Source: an uncultured Clostridia bacterium (GTDB taxonomy: Bacteria; Bacillota; Clostridia; TANB77; CAG-508). From it: DNA of 64,000 bases. Made by a program: the position numbers and the translations under genes. The stretch spans positions 274,413-338,412 of the forward strand of contig CALXPN010000001.1 of the NCBI GenBank assembly GCA_944390285.1. The letters run 5' to 3'. The stretch's first letter is position 1. Every line of letters starts with the position of its first letter. Below, piece after piece: positions 38,296-47,429 of the stretch. Below the pieces are notes generated by a model. The model worked only from the letters and a program-made list of their open reading frames with translations. It did not search any database and had not been told where the DNA came from.

Positions 38296-39900
38296 TTATC
38301 TTTTTGATTTATATTCTTTTGCTGCTTCAATAAGAGCTTTAAAAAGTGGTGCTGGTCTATCTGGTCTTGATTTAAATTCTGGGTGAAATTGACTTGCTAT
38401 AAAAAATGGATGATTAATATTTTCAACTATTTCTACTAATGTACCATCTGGTGAAGTTCCAGACGCAATTAAACCAGCGTTTTCCAATTTTTCTTTATAA
38501 TCATTATTATATTCAAATCTATGTCTATGTCTTTCATCTATATTTTCTTTTCCATATATTTTATATGCTAAAGTATCTTTTTTGATAGTACAAGGATATG
38601 AGCCAAGTCTCATTGTTCCGCCTTTTTCTGTTACATTTTTTTGTGTTTCCATTATATGTATTACTGGATTTAAAGTATTTTCACTAAATTCTGCTGAATC
38701 TGCATCTTTTATTCCAAGAACATTTCTTGCAAATTCAACTACTGCCATTTGCATACCTAAACAAATTCCTAAAAATGGTATATTGTTTTCTCTTGCATAT
38801 TTTATTGCTGTAATTTTACCATCTATACCTCTATTTCCAAAACCACCTGGAACTAATATTCCATCATAATCTTTTAAAATATCATGTACTGTATTTTCAT
38901 CTATTTTTTCTGAATCTATAAATCCTACATTTACTTTTACACCATTTGCAAAACCACCATGTCTTAGACTTTCTGCAACAGATAAATACGAATCTTGAAG
39001 TTGCATATATTTTCCAACTAATGCAATATTTACTTCTCCTTTTAAATTTCTAATTGTTTCAATTAATTTTTCCCATTCTTCATTTTGTGGTTCACTATTT
39101 TCTAATTTTAATTTTTTACAAACTGCTCTTGCTAATCCGTGTTTTTCAAGCATAAGTGGAACTGCATATAAATTCTCTGCTGTAAGATTTGGTATAACAT
39201 TTTCTAACTTTACATTGCAAAAAAGAGCTAATTTTTGTTTAATTTCATTTGGAATTTCTGTTTCTGTTCTACAAACTAAAATATCTGGTTTTATACCATA
39301 TGATTGTAATTCTTTAACAGAATGCTGTGTAGGTTTAGACTTTAATTCATTTGACCCACTAATATATGGTAGTAGTGTTACATGAATATATATAACGTCT
39401 TCTGGTTCTTTTTCTAATCCAACTTGTCTTATTGCTTCAACAAATGCCAAACTTTCTATATCTCCAATAGTTCCGCCAAGTTCTGTTATAACAATATCTG
39501 TTTTTCCTTCAAAACTGTATATGTTTTCTTTTATTTCATTTGTTACATGTGGAATTACTTGAACTGTTTTTCCAAGATAATCTCCTCTTCTTTCTTTATT
39601 TATAACACTCTGATATATTTTCCCTGAACTTACACTACAATTAGCATTTAAATTTACATCTGTAAATCTTTCATAATGTCCTAAATCTAAGTCTGTTTCT
39701 GCTCCATCATCTGTTACAAAAACTTCTCCATGTTCGTATGGACTCATTGTTCCTGGATCTACATTTATATATGGATCAAATTTTTGGTTTACTACACTAT
39801 AACCTCTATTTTTTAATAATCTTCCTAATGAAGATGCTGTTATACCTTTTCCTAAACCTGATACAACTCCTCCTGTTATAAAAATATACTTTGTACTCAT
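38296..39900 (-). CDS. pyrG: CTP synthase
   Basis: 534 aa from the ATG at 39900 (AAAGGAG 7 bases before; the upstream ATG at 39915 overlaps it). The N-terminal synthetase domain begins [41 protein letters not shown] follows. The C-terminal glutaminase domain has GGFGNRG, the nucleophile GICLGMQ and the FHPEFKS histidine. It makes CTP from UTP and glutamine. Normal length, monocistronic, with a terminator. Confidence 0.98.
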   Translation of the reverse strand: MSTKYIFITGGVVSGLGKGITASSLGRLLKNRGYSVVNQKFDPYINVDPGTMSPYEHGEVFVTDDGAETDLDLGHYERFTDVNLNANCSVSSGKIYQSVINKERRGDYLGKTVQVIPHVTNEIKENIYSFEGKTDIVITELGGTIGDIESLAFVEAIRQVGLEKEPEDVIYIHVTLLPYISGSNELKSKPTQHSVKELQSYGIKPDILVCRTETEIPNEIKQKLALFCNVKLENVIPNLTAENLYAVPLMLEKHGLARAVCKKLKLENSEPQNEEWEKLIETIRNLKGEVNIALVGKYMQLQDSYLSVAESLRHGGFANGVKVNVGFIDSEKIDENTVHDILKDYDGILVPGGFGNRGIDGKITAIKYARENNIPFLGICLGMQMAVVEFARNVLGIKDADSAEFSENTLNPVIHIMETQKNVTEKGGTMRLGSYPCTIKKDTLAYKIYGKENIDERHRHRFEYNNDYKEKLENAGLIASGTSPDGTLVEIVENINHPFFIASQFHPEFKSRPDRPAPLFKALIEAAKEYKSKR

Positions 39901-39952
39901 TTTAGCTCCTTTCACCCATTTATTTTTATATACTTTTTATTAATAAAAATAA

Positions 39953-39994
39953 AAAAACAGATTTAAAAAATGGGTTTTTTTTTTAAATCTGTTT
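39953..39994 (-). terminator. rlmB terminator
   Basis: AAACAGATTTAAAAAA pairs with TTTTTTAAATCTGTTT around a short loop; A/T runs on both sides. Confidence 0.8.
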
Positions 39995-40066
39995 CGATTT
40001 ATTTCTTTAGACATTAATATTGTAACATTTTTTATAAGTCTTTGCAAGTAAAATTATAAAATATTT

Positions 40067-40939
40067 CTATAATTCTCTTTGTTTTACTGCCTCATATATA
40101 ACAATTCCTGCTGATACAGAAGCATTTAATGATGTAATATTTCCTTTCATTGGAATTTTAACTAAAATATCTGCATTTTCTTTAACAAGCCTATTCATCC
40201 CAAATCCCTCACTACCTATTATAATTGCAATAGGTCCTTTTAAATCTTGATTATAATACAAAGTATTTGCTTCTCCATCTGTTCCTATAATCCAAAGTCC
40301 TTCCTCTTTCAATTTTCTTATTATATCATTTATATTATTTACTCTCGCTATTTTCATATATGATATTGCACCTGTAGAAACTTTTGCAACTGTAGCATTT
40401 ACACCTACACTCCTTCTTTTAGGAATAATAATTCCATGAACACCTGCTGTTTCTGCTGTTCTTATAATTGAACCTAAGTTATGGGGATCTTCTATTCCAT
40501 CCAAAATTAGTATAAATGGATCTTCTTTTTTTCCTTTTGCTAAATTTAAAATATCTTCTACCTCACAATAATTAAATGGTGGAACTATTGCTATAACACC
40601 TTGATGATTTTCTGCCATATTATCTAACTTAAGTTTATCTACCTCTACTATAACAATTTTATTTTCTTTTGCTTTTGCTATTATTTCATTTATAGAACCA
40701 TGTTTTTCTCCTTTTTCAATAAACAATTTATTTATATCTTTTCCAGATTTTAATAATTCTAATACAGCATTTCTTCCAGCTATAATATCTTCATAATTAT
40801 TTTTTTCATCATCTTTATTTTGATATTGTTTATTTTCAATTTTCTTTATTTTATTTTTTCTTTTTTTCTCATAATTTTCTAGTCTTTCTCTGGCAATTCT
40901 TGATTTTCTATTTTGTTTATCTCTATAGCTTTCTCTCAT
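40067..40939 (-). CDS. rlmB: 23S rRNA (guanosine2251-2'-O)-methyltransferase RlmB
   Basis: 290 aa. A basic N-terminal extension (1-45) precedes the substrate-binding domain (EDIIAGRNAVLELLKSGKDI) and the SPOUT knot, with LDGIEDPHNLGSIIRTAETAG (about 144-164), IIGSEGFGMNRLV and IPMKGNITSLNASVSAGIV. Located 24 bases after lepA. Confidence 0.93.
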   Translation of the reverse strand: MRESYRDKQNRKSRIARERLENYEKKRKNKIKKIENKQYQNKDDEKNNYEDIIAGRNAVLELLKSGKDINKLFIEKGEKHGSINEIIAKAKENKIVIVEVDKLKLDNMAENHQGVIAIVPPFNYCEVEDILNLAKGKKEDPFILILDGIEDPHNLGSIIRTAETAGVHGIIIPKRRSVGVNATVAKVSTGAISYMKIARVNNINDIIRKLKEEGLWIIGTDGEANTLYYNQDLKGPIAIIIGSEGFGMNRLVKENADILVKIPMKGNITSLNASVSAGIVIYEAVKQREL

Positions 40940-40963
40940 TTTTATTCCTCTTTCTATTTTAAA

Positions 40964-42778
40964 TTATTCTTCATCATCTAATTTTAATACTGCTAGAAAT
41001 GCTTCTTGTGGTACTTCTACATTTCCAATTTGACGCATTTTCTTTTTACCTTTTTTTTGTTTCTCTAATAATTTTTTCTTTCTAGTTATATCTCCTCCAT
41101 AACATTTAGCTAAAACATCTTTTCTCATAGCAGATAAAGTTTCTCTTGCAATTATTTTTCCTCCTACAACAGCTTGTATAGGAATTTCAAATAACTGCCT
41201 TGGAATAACTTTTTTCAATTTTTCTGCCATTTTTCTGCCTCTTTCATATGCTGAATTTTTATGAACTATAAAAGATAATGCATCTACTGGTTCATTATTT
41301 ATGTGTAAATCCAATTTTACAAGATCTGCTCTTCTATATTCTTTAAATTCATAATCAACAGAAGCATAGCCTTTTGTTTTAGATTTTATTGTATCAAAAA
41401 AGTCATATATTATTTCATTTAATGGAAGTTCATATTCAAGTGTTACTCTATTTGTATCTAAATATTTCATATCTAAATACACACCTCTTCTATCTTGGCA
41501 AACCTTCATAACATTTCCAACAAATTCTTTAGGTATCATTATTTCAGCTTTCATAATTGGCTCTTCCATATAACTTATTTCAGTTTGAGCTGGAAGTTCA
41601 GTTGGATTATAAAGTTCCATTACTTCTCCTGATGTTTTATGTACTTTATAAATTACAGAAGGTGCTGTTGTAATTAAGCCTATATCAAACTCTCTTTCCA
41701 ATCTTTCTATAACTATTTCTAAATGTAATAATCCTAAAAAACCACATCTAAATCCAAATCCTAGTGCTGCTGAAGTTTCTGGCTCATAATTTAGTGCTGC
41801 ATCATTTAATTTTAATTTTTCTAAAGCTTCTTTTAATGGTTCATATTCACTCCCATCTAAAGGATACATTCCACAATATACCATAGAATTTGCCTTTTTA
41901 TATCCTGGAAGTGCTTCTTTTGCTTGTCTTGATTTTAGTGTTATCGTATCTCCTACATGTAAATCTGATACTGTTTTTACACTTGCAGCTATATATCCAA
42001 CTTCTCCTGCTTCTAATTGTTCTGCTGGAACATAACTTCCAGCACCAAAATACCCTACTTCTGTAACAGTAAATACTTTTCCTGTTGCCATAAATAAGAT
42101 TTCATCATTTGGTTTAACAGTTCCGTTTTTTATTCTTACATAACTTAAAGCTCCCTTATAATTATCATAATATGAATCAAAAATAAGTGCTTGAAGTTCT
42201 TTATCTTTATCTCCTTGTGGAGCTGGTATATCTGTTACAATTCTTTCTAATACTTCATCTACGTTTAGACCTGTTTTAGCAGATATACATGGTGCATCCA
42301 TTGCAGGAATTCCAATAATATCTTCTATTTCTTTTTTTACTTCATCTGGTCTTGCATTTGGAAGATCTACTTTATTTATAACGGGAATAATTTCCAAATT
42401 ATTATCTAATGCTAAATAAACATTTGCAAGTGTTTGAGCTTCAACACCTTGAGTGCTATCAACAACTAATATAGCTCCTTCACATGCTGCTAAACTTCTT
42501 GAGACTTCATAATTAAAATCTACATGTCCCGGAGTATCTATTAAATTAAATTCATAAAATTCCTCATTTTTTGCAGTATAATTCATTTTTACTGCTTGTG
42601 ATTTAATTGTTATTCCTCTTTCTTTTTCTATATCCATATTATCTAAAACTTGAGATTCCATTTCTCTTTTAGATAATGCTCCTGTCATTTCAATTATTCT
42701 GTCTGCTAATGTAGATTTTCCATGATCTATATGTGCAATTATACTAAAATTTCTAATATGTTGTTGTTTGTTTTGCAT
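40964..42778 (-). CDS. lepA: Elongation factor 4 (LepA)
   Basis: 604 aa GTPase. G1 [14 protein letters not shown] (about 15-28), [14 protein letters not shown]; the LepA-specific C-terminal domain ends [20 protein letters not shown]. It acts on ribosome elongation and assembly. AGGAGTAAATT precedes the ATG. Follows the phosphoesterase gene by 3 bases. Confidence 0.98.
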   Translation of the reverse strand: MQNKQQHIRNFSIIAHIDHGKSTLADRIIEMTGALSKREMESQVLDNMDIEKERGITIKSQAVKMNYTAKNEEFYEFNLIDTPGHVDFNYEVSRSLAACEGAILVVDSTQGVEAQTLANVYLALDNNLEIIPVINKVDLPNARPDEVKKEIEDIIGIPAMDAPCISAKTGLNVDEVLERIVTDIPAPQGDKDKELQALIFDSYYDNYKGALSYVRIKNGTVKPNDEILFMATGKVFTVTEVGYFGAGSYVPAEQLEAGEVGYIAASVKTVSDLHVGDTITLKSRQAKEALPGYKKANSMVYCGMYPLDGSEYEPLKEALEKLKLNDAALNYEPETSAALGFGFRCGFLGLLHLEIVIERLEREFDIGLITTAPSVIYKVHKTSGEVMELYNPTELPAQTEISYMEEPIMKAEIMIPKEFVGNVMKVCQDRRGVYLDMKYLDTNRVTLEYELPLNEIIYDFFDTIKSKTKGYASVDYEFKEYRRADLVKLDLHINNEPVDALSFIVHKNSAYERGRKMAEKLKKVIPRQLFEIPIQAVVGGKIIARETLSAMRKDVLAKCYGGDITRKKKLLEKQKKGKKKMRQIGNVEVPQEAFLAVLKLDDEE

Positions 42779-42781
42779 AAT

Positions 42782-43495
42782 TTACTCCTCATTTATTTTT
42801 AATAAATTAAATTTTAAGTAATCCGAACTTACTAATTTAAAACTAATACCATCAATTTCACCTTCAAATGCTTCTTTATGTGAATCAGCATGTAAATGAG
42901 CATAATAACATCTATTTACATTATATTTTTTTAATGTTTTTATAAAATCTATTTCCTCAGGAATATTTAATTCTTTATAAAAAGGTGGATAATGTATAAA
43001 AGAAATTATTTCTTTATCTTTACCAAAATTTTTTATTCCACTTTCTAATGAAAGTTTTAACCTATCATTTTCTCTTTTTAAAATTTTATAATTTTCTTGT
43101 GATTTCCAAGAATTTATCCATCCCCTTGTTCCAGTAACTATTTTATTTTCAATTAAATATGAATTATTAAATAAAAAATCTATATTATTAAAATTATTTG
43201 TACTTAAATATTTTCTCATCCTAGTAATTGTTGTCCACCAATAATCGTGATTCCCTTTTGATAATATTTTTTTTCCTGGTAAACTATTTAAAAAATCAAA
43301 ATCTTTATAAGTATCTTCTAAATATGTCGCCCATGAAAAATCTCCTGGAAGAATAACTGTATCTTCTTCTTTTACTTTTCTATGCCAATTTTTTTTTATT
43401 TTATCTGCATGATTTTCCCAATTATTTCCAAAAATATCCATTGGTTTATCAACAGAAAAAGACAAATGTAAATCTCCTATAACATATATAGCCAT
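42782..43495 (-). CDS. Calcineurin-like metallophosphoesterase
   Basis: 237 aa with the full metal-binding series: YVIGDLHLS (D-x-H, residues 3-11), LPGDFSWA (GD, about 50), KGNHDYWW (GNHD, about 78), HYPPF (about 167) and AHLHADSH (GHxH variant, about 199). The substrate is unknown; relatives hydrolyse phosphoesters or nucleotides. It lies between tsaD (16-base gap) and lepA. Confidence 0.88.
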   Translation of the reverse strand: MAIYVIGDLHLSFSVDKPMDIFGNNWENHADKIKKNWHRKVKEEDTVILPGDFSWATYLEDTYKDFDFLNSLPGKKILSKGNHDYWWTTITRMRKYLSTNNFNNIDFLFNNSYLIENKIVTGTRGWINSWKSQENYKILKRENDRLKLSLESGIKNFGKDKEIISFIHYPPFYKELNIPEEIDFIKTLKKYNVNRCYYAHLHADSHKEAFEGEIDGISFKLVSSDYLKFNLLKINEE

Positions 43496-43511
43496 TTATA
43501 TAACTCCTTAC

Positions 43512-44508
43512 TTATTGTCCGATTTTTAAATTTGGAATAGCATTTAATTTTAAATCTGCTTTTTCTCCGTTTATATAATTATAATATCCACTTGCTGCTA
43601 TCATAGCTGCATTATCTGTACAAAGCACTGGTTCTGGATAATATACCTTTACTTTTAATTCTTTTTCTAACTTGTCAAAAGAATTTCTTATATATGAATT
43701 TCTTGAAACTCCACCTGCAATAACAACTTTTTCAAACTTATATTCTTTTATTGCTTTTTTTACATTTGTTATTAACATTTCAGTAACAGCTTTTTGAAAA
43801 CTTGCACATAAATCAGCTTTATTTATATTTGTATTTTTATGATTTAAATTTATAACTGCAGTTTTTATACCACTAAAACTAAAATCTAATCCTTCAAAAT
43901 GTGTTATTGGTAAATTTATATTTGGATTTCCTTCTTTTGATAAATTATCAACTTTTGGTCCTCCTGGATAACCGAAGTCCAATTACTCTTGCAACTTTAT
44001 CAAAAGCTTCTCCAACTGCATCATCTCTTGTTTTTCCTAATATTTCAAATTCATTATATGATTTTACATTTACTAAATGTGTATGTCCACCAGATATAAT
44101 CAAACATAAAAAAGGTGGTTTTAAATCTTTATGTGTTAGATAATTTCCCGCAATATGACCTTCTATGTGATTTACAGCAATAAGCGGTTTTTTGGTTACA
44201 TAACTTAATCCTTTTGCATAAGAAACTCCAACTAATAATGCTCCAACAAGACCTGGTCCTTGAGTAACTGCAATCGCATCTATATCTTCTAATTTTACAT
44301 TAGCTTTTTTTATTGCTTGTTTCATTATCATATTTATTACTTCTACATGACATCTAGATGCAATTTCCGGAACTACTCCACCATATTCCTCATGTATTTT
44401 TATTTGAGAATTTATAACATTTGATAAAACTTCTCTTCCATTTTTAACAATTGCAACAGAAGTTTCATCACAACTAGACTCTATTCCCATTATTAAAATA
44501 TCTTTCAT
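43512..44508 (-). CDS. tsaD: tRNA threonylcarbamoyladenosine transferase TsaD, split by a +1 frameshift
   Basis: TsaD adds the threonylcarbamoyl group to A37 of ANN-decoding tRNAs and is essential in most bacteria. The N-terminal part starts at 44508 ([17 protein letters not shown]; metal-binding HIEGH near residue 115) and runs correctly to [17 protein letters not shown], then enters a wrong frame and stops at 43948. The remainder ([11 protein letters not shown] to the end, with [10 protein letters not shown]) is intact in the +1 frame to 43512. One extra base, the C at 43974 within CTT-CGG, explains everything: removing it, or slipping +1 on CTT, restores the family sequence exactly. Sequencing error, real mutation or programmed shift cannot be separated here. 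Confidence 0.9.
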
Positions 44509-44549
44509 TTATTTTACAAAACTCCTTTTATAATCATCTATTATGAAGT

Positions 44550-44577
44550 TTTAGGGATAACTATTGTTATCCCTAAA
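44550..44577 (-). terminator. Hairpin after the site-2 protease gene
   Basis: TTTAGGGATAAC and GTTATCCCTAAA pair perfectly around TATT; the T-tract is weak. Confidence 0.6.
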
Positions 44578-44595
44578 TTAATTTTTATATTTATA

Positions 44596-45339
44596 TTATA
44601 AAAATAGCCCAATTATATGTTCTACTACCCAAAATATTCCACTTGTAACTACATTTATTACAGGTGAAACTATATAACCTAAAAATCCAAAAATCCATAG
44701 TATAATAAAAACCCAATAAAGTGTTTGATAATTTCTATCTAACCAATCTTGTACTTTATATGGTAATAAATGTCTAAAAATTTTTTCACCATCAAGTGGT
44801 GGTAATGGAATTAAATTAAATACTCCTAATCCTATATTTATAATAATAAGCATATACAAAAATAATATTAATATTTCACCAATAAATGATTGCATAAACG
44901 CTATACTCGCAAAATGATCTATTAAAACATATGCTATGCAAGCTATAATTGCTATAAAAAAGTTCATTAAAGGACCTGCAAGAGATACAATTGCTTCACA
45001 AAAACTACTAGATTTATTACTATTAACAAAATTATTTGGATTAACTTGTACTGGTTTTCCCCAACCAATATGAGCAAACATAAGCAATATAAATCCAAAA
45101 GGATCTAAATGTGCTAAAGGATTTAAAGTTAATCTTCCTTGACTTCTAGGTGTCGTATCTCCCAATTTATCTGCTGCCATTGCATGTGCATATTCATGAA
45201 AAGTAATTGCAACTATAACAGCTGGTAATGTTAATAATATACTTAACCATTCGGCTTGAGTCATACTCATTAAAGAAAATAATACTAATAATCCAAGTAC
45301 TATATATATAACTTTTTTATCTACACCATAACCAAACAT
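44596..45339 (-). CDS. Site-2-protease family zinc metalloprotease (M50)
   Basis: 247 aa integral membrane protease. Zinc motif AITFHEYAHAMAADKLGD (HExxH, about 45-62) and the second ligand in NLIPLPPLDGEKI (about 175-187), with about six hydrophobic segments. Short form without PDZ domain, as in the Rv2625/YwhC group. Substrate unknown. GGAGG precedes the ATG. It diverges from the 49-aa cysteine-containing gene. Confidence 0.88.
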   Translation of the reverse strand: MFGYGVDKKVIYIVLGLLVLFSLMSMTQAEWLSILLTLPAVIVAITFHEYAHAMAADKLGDTTPRSQGRLTLNPLAHLDPFGFILLMFAHIGWGKPVQVNPNNFVNSNKSSSFCEAIVSLAGPLMNFFIAIIACIAYVLIDHFASIAFMQSFIGEILILFLYMLIIINIGLGVFNLIPLPPLDGEKIFRHLLPYKVQDWLDRNYQTLYWVFIILWIFGFLGYIVSPVINVVTSGIFWVVEHIIGLFL

Positions 45340-45494
45340 TAAATTCCTCCTTAGTAATTTATGATATACTTTGATATTATACCATATTTTATGAAAATTT
45401 CAATGTTTTACATTTAATTTTTAAAAATCCAAATACTTTATTTCGAAAAATTATAAGTTTTATAAAAACTTTTTCAAATAATTAATATTTTAAT

Positions 45495-45523
45495 TTGACA
45501 TTAATATATATTTAATATATAAT
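45495..45523 (+). promoter_or_regulatory. Perfect consensus sigma-A promoter
   Basis: TTGACA (45495-45500), 17 bases, TATAAT (45518-45523). Both boxes match the consensus at all 12 positions. Confidence 0.85.
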
Positions 45524-45553
45524 CGCAAAAAAAAATTGAAAGGAGGTGTCTAT

Positions 45554-45703
45554 ATGAAAAACATTGACTTTGCAAAGTTTTGTGCAGAAGCAAATGGTAT
45601 ATGTAAAGATTGTCGAGTAATGCATGTTTGTCCAGAACGGGATCATGATGGCGAGTCAAATTCTTCTACAAGCGAAAAAGATTTTGATCATAAAGGCACC
45701 TAA
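45554..45703 (+). CDS. 49-aa cysteine-containing small protein, strongly expressed signals
   Basis: Starts MKNIDFAKFCAEANGICKDC, behind AAAGGAGGTG with 8-base spacing. Four cysteines (C-x7-C-x2-C-x5-C) lie in the first 30 residues, followed by a hydrophilic Ser/Asp/Glu-rich tail. The spacing could bind a metal or form disulfides; no known small-protein family comes to mind. It is not an obvious modified-peptide precursor, as no maturase is nearby, though a site-2 protease gene diverges from it. Its consensus promoter and own terminator suggest abundant expression. Confidence 0.75.
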   Translation: MKNIDFAKFCAEANGICKDCRVMHVCPERDHDGESNSSTSEKDFDHKGT

Positions 45704-45747
45704 AGCTTTAATGGTGTAACTTTATACCTGTAAAAGAATAACTCTAT

Positions 45748-45784
45748 AAAAAGGGATTGTTATTATAAAATAATAGCAATCCCT
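45748..45784. terminator. Bidirectional terminator between the 49-aa gene and lysS
   Basis: AAAAGGGATTG and CAATCCCTTTT pair, extended by TTATTA/TAATAG, with A/T runs both sides. Confidence 0.8.
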
Positions 45785-45813
45785 TTTACATTTTATCACA
45801 TATTTTTTTAATT

Positions 45814-47316
45814 TTAATTCAACGGTTTCATTGTTGGGAATAATATAACATCTCTTATTGAGGCTGAATCTGTAAGAAGCATAACTAATCTATCAATTCC
45901 AATTCCCATACCACCTGTTGGAGGCATACCGTATTCTATAGCCATACAAAAATCTTCATCCATCATATTTGCTTCATCATCACCTGCTTCTCTTTGTTTT
46001 AATTGATCTACAAATCTTTGTCTTTGATCTATCGGATCATTTAACTCTGAGTAAGCATTTCCATATTCACGTCCATCAATAAATAATTCAAATCTTTCTA
46101 CTAATCTCTTATCTGATGGTTTTCTTTTTGTAAGTGGAGAAACTTCAACTGGATAATCATATACAAATGTAGGCTGTATTAAAGTTTCTTCAACAAATTC
46201 TTCAAAGAAAGCATTTATAATATATCCTCTTGTTTTTTTAGATTCTTCTATCTCTACACCTTTTTCTTTGGCTATAGCAATAGCTTCTTCATCTGTATTA
46301 ATATTATTAAAATCAATTCCTGTTACTTCTTTAATAGAATCAATCATTGTAATTTTTTTCCAAGGTGATTCTAAATCTATATCTGTTCCTTGATAATTGA
46401 TTTTTCCAGTTCCTAATACTTTTTGTGCTACAGTTCTAATTAAGTTTTCTGATGTATCCATCATATCATTATAATCTTGATATGCTGCATAAAATTCTAT
46501 ACCTGTATATTCGGGATTATGTTTTATATCCATTCCTTCATTTCTAAACATTCTTCCCATCTCATATACTCTATCAAATCCACCAACTATTAATCTTTTT
46601 AAATATAGTTCATTTGCAATTCTTAAATACATATCTAAATCTAGTGTATTATGATGTGTGATGAATGGTCTTGCTGTTGCTCCACCTGCTATAGTATTTA
46701 ATATTGGTGTATCTACTTCTAGATATCCATGTTCATCAAAGAAATTTTTTATTTCTTTTAATATTTTACTTCTTAATAAAAATGTTTCTTTTACCTCAGG
46801 ATTTACAATTAAATCTACATATCTTTGTCTATAACGTAAATCTATATCTTTCAATCCATGAAATTTTTCTGGTAAATCTCTTATTGATTTTGTAAGTAAC
46901 ACAACTTCTTTTGCATGAATAGATATTTCTTCTGTTCTTGTTTTAAATACAAAACCTTTTAATCCAATTATATCTCCTATATCAAAAGTTTTAAAAGCTT
47001 TGTAATTCTCTTCTCCTAAATCATTTATACTTACATAACTTTGTATTTTTCCTTTACTATCTTGGATTGTACAAAAAGATGCTTTTCCCATTATTCTTTT
47101 TGCCATAATTCTTCCTGCAACAGATACATCTTTTCCTTCATATTCTTCATAATTATCTTTTATATCTTGTGAAAATTCTGTTCTATCATATTTAGTAATT
47201 TCAAATGGATCTTTTCCTGCTTTTTGAAGTTCTTTTAATTTATCAATTCTAATTTGCATTAATCTGTTAATATCTTCTTCTGTTTGAATTACTTCATTAT
47301 TTTCATTTTCACTCAT
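45814..47316 (-). CDS. lysS: Lysyl-tRNA synthetase (class II)
   Basis: 500 aa. OB-fold anticodon domain (about 55-150: [23 protein letters not shown] split by short linkers) and class II core: motif 1 [21 protein letters not shown], motif 2 [23 protein letters not shown], motif 3 [15 protein letters not shown]. Normal length. No T-box upstream; a clear sigma-A promoter instead. Confidence 0.98.
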   Translation of the reverse strand: MSENENNEVIQTEEDINRLMQIRIDKLKELQKAGKDPFEITKYDRTEFSQDIKDNYEEYEGKDVSVAGRIMAKRIMGKASFCTIQDSKGKIQSYVSINDLGEENYKAFKTFDIGDIIGLKGFVFKTRTEEISIHAKEVVLLTKSIRDLPEKFHGLKDIDLRYRQRYVDLIVNPEVKETFLLRSKILKEIKNFFDEHGYLEVDTPILNTIAGGATARPFITHHNTLDLDMYLRIANELYLKRLIVGGFDRVYEMGRMFRNEGMDIKHNPEYTGIEFYAAYQDYNDMMDTSENLIRTVAQKVLGTGKINYQGTDIDLESPWKKITMIDSIKEVTGIDFNNINTDEEAIAIAKEKGVEIEESKKTRGYIINAFFEEFVEETLIQPTFVYDYPVEVSPLTKRKPSDKRLVERFELFIDGREYGNAYSELNDPIDQRQRFVDQLKQREAGDDEANMMDEDFCMAIEYGMPPTGGMGIGIDRLVMLLTDSASIRDVILFPTMKPLN

Positions 47317-47353
47317 ACTATTTACGCCCCTTTTTAATTAATTTGATTTAATT

Positions 47354-47382
47354 ATTATATATCAAATTTTAATTATTGTAAA
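47354..47382 (-). promoter_or_regulatory. lysS promoter
   Basis: TTTACA (47382-47377), 17 bases, perfect TATAAT (47359-47354), minus strand. Confidence 0.75.
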
Positions 47383-47429
47383 CCTGTTTTTTAATGATTT
47401 TTAAGTATTTTTCAAATATTTTATAATTA

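Noticed and set aside
38130..38330. Short minus-strand frame between pyrG and the SPFH gene
   Set aside because: Spans the pyrG terminator and the pyrG 3' end, with no start signals.
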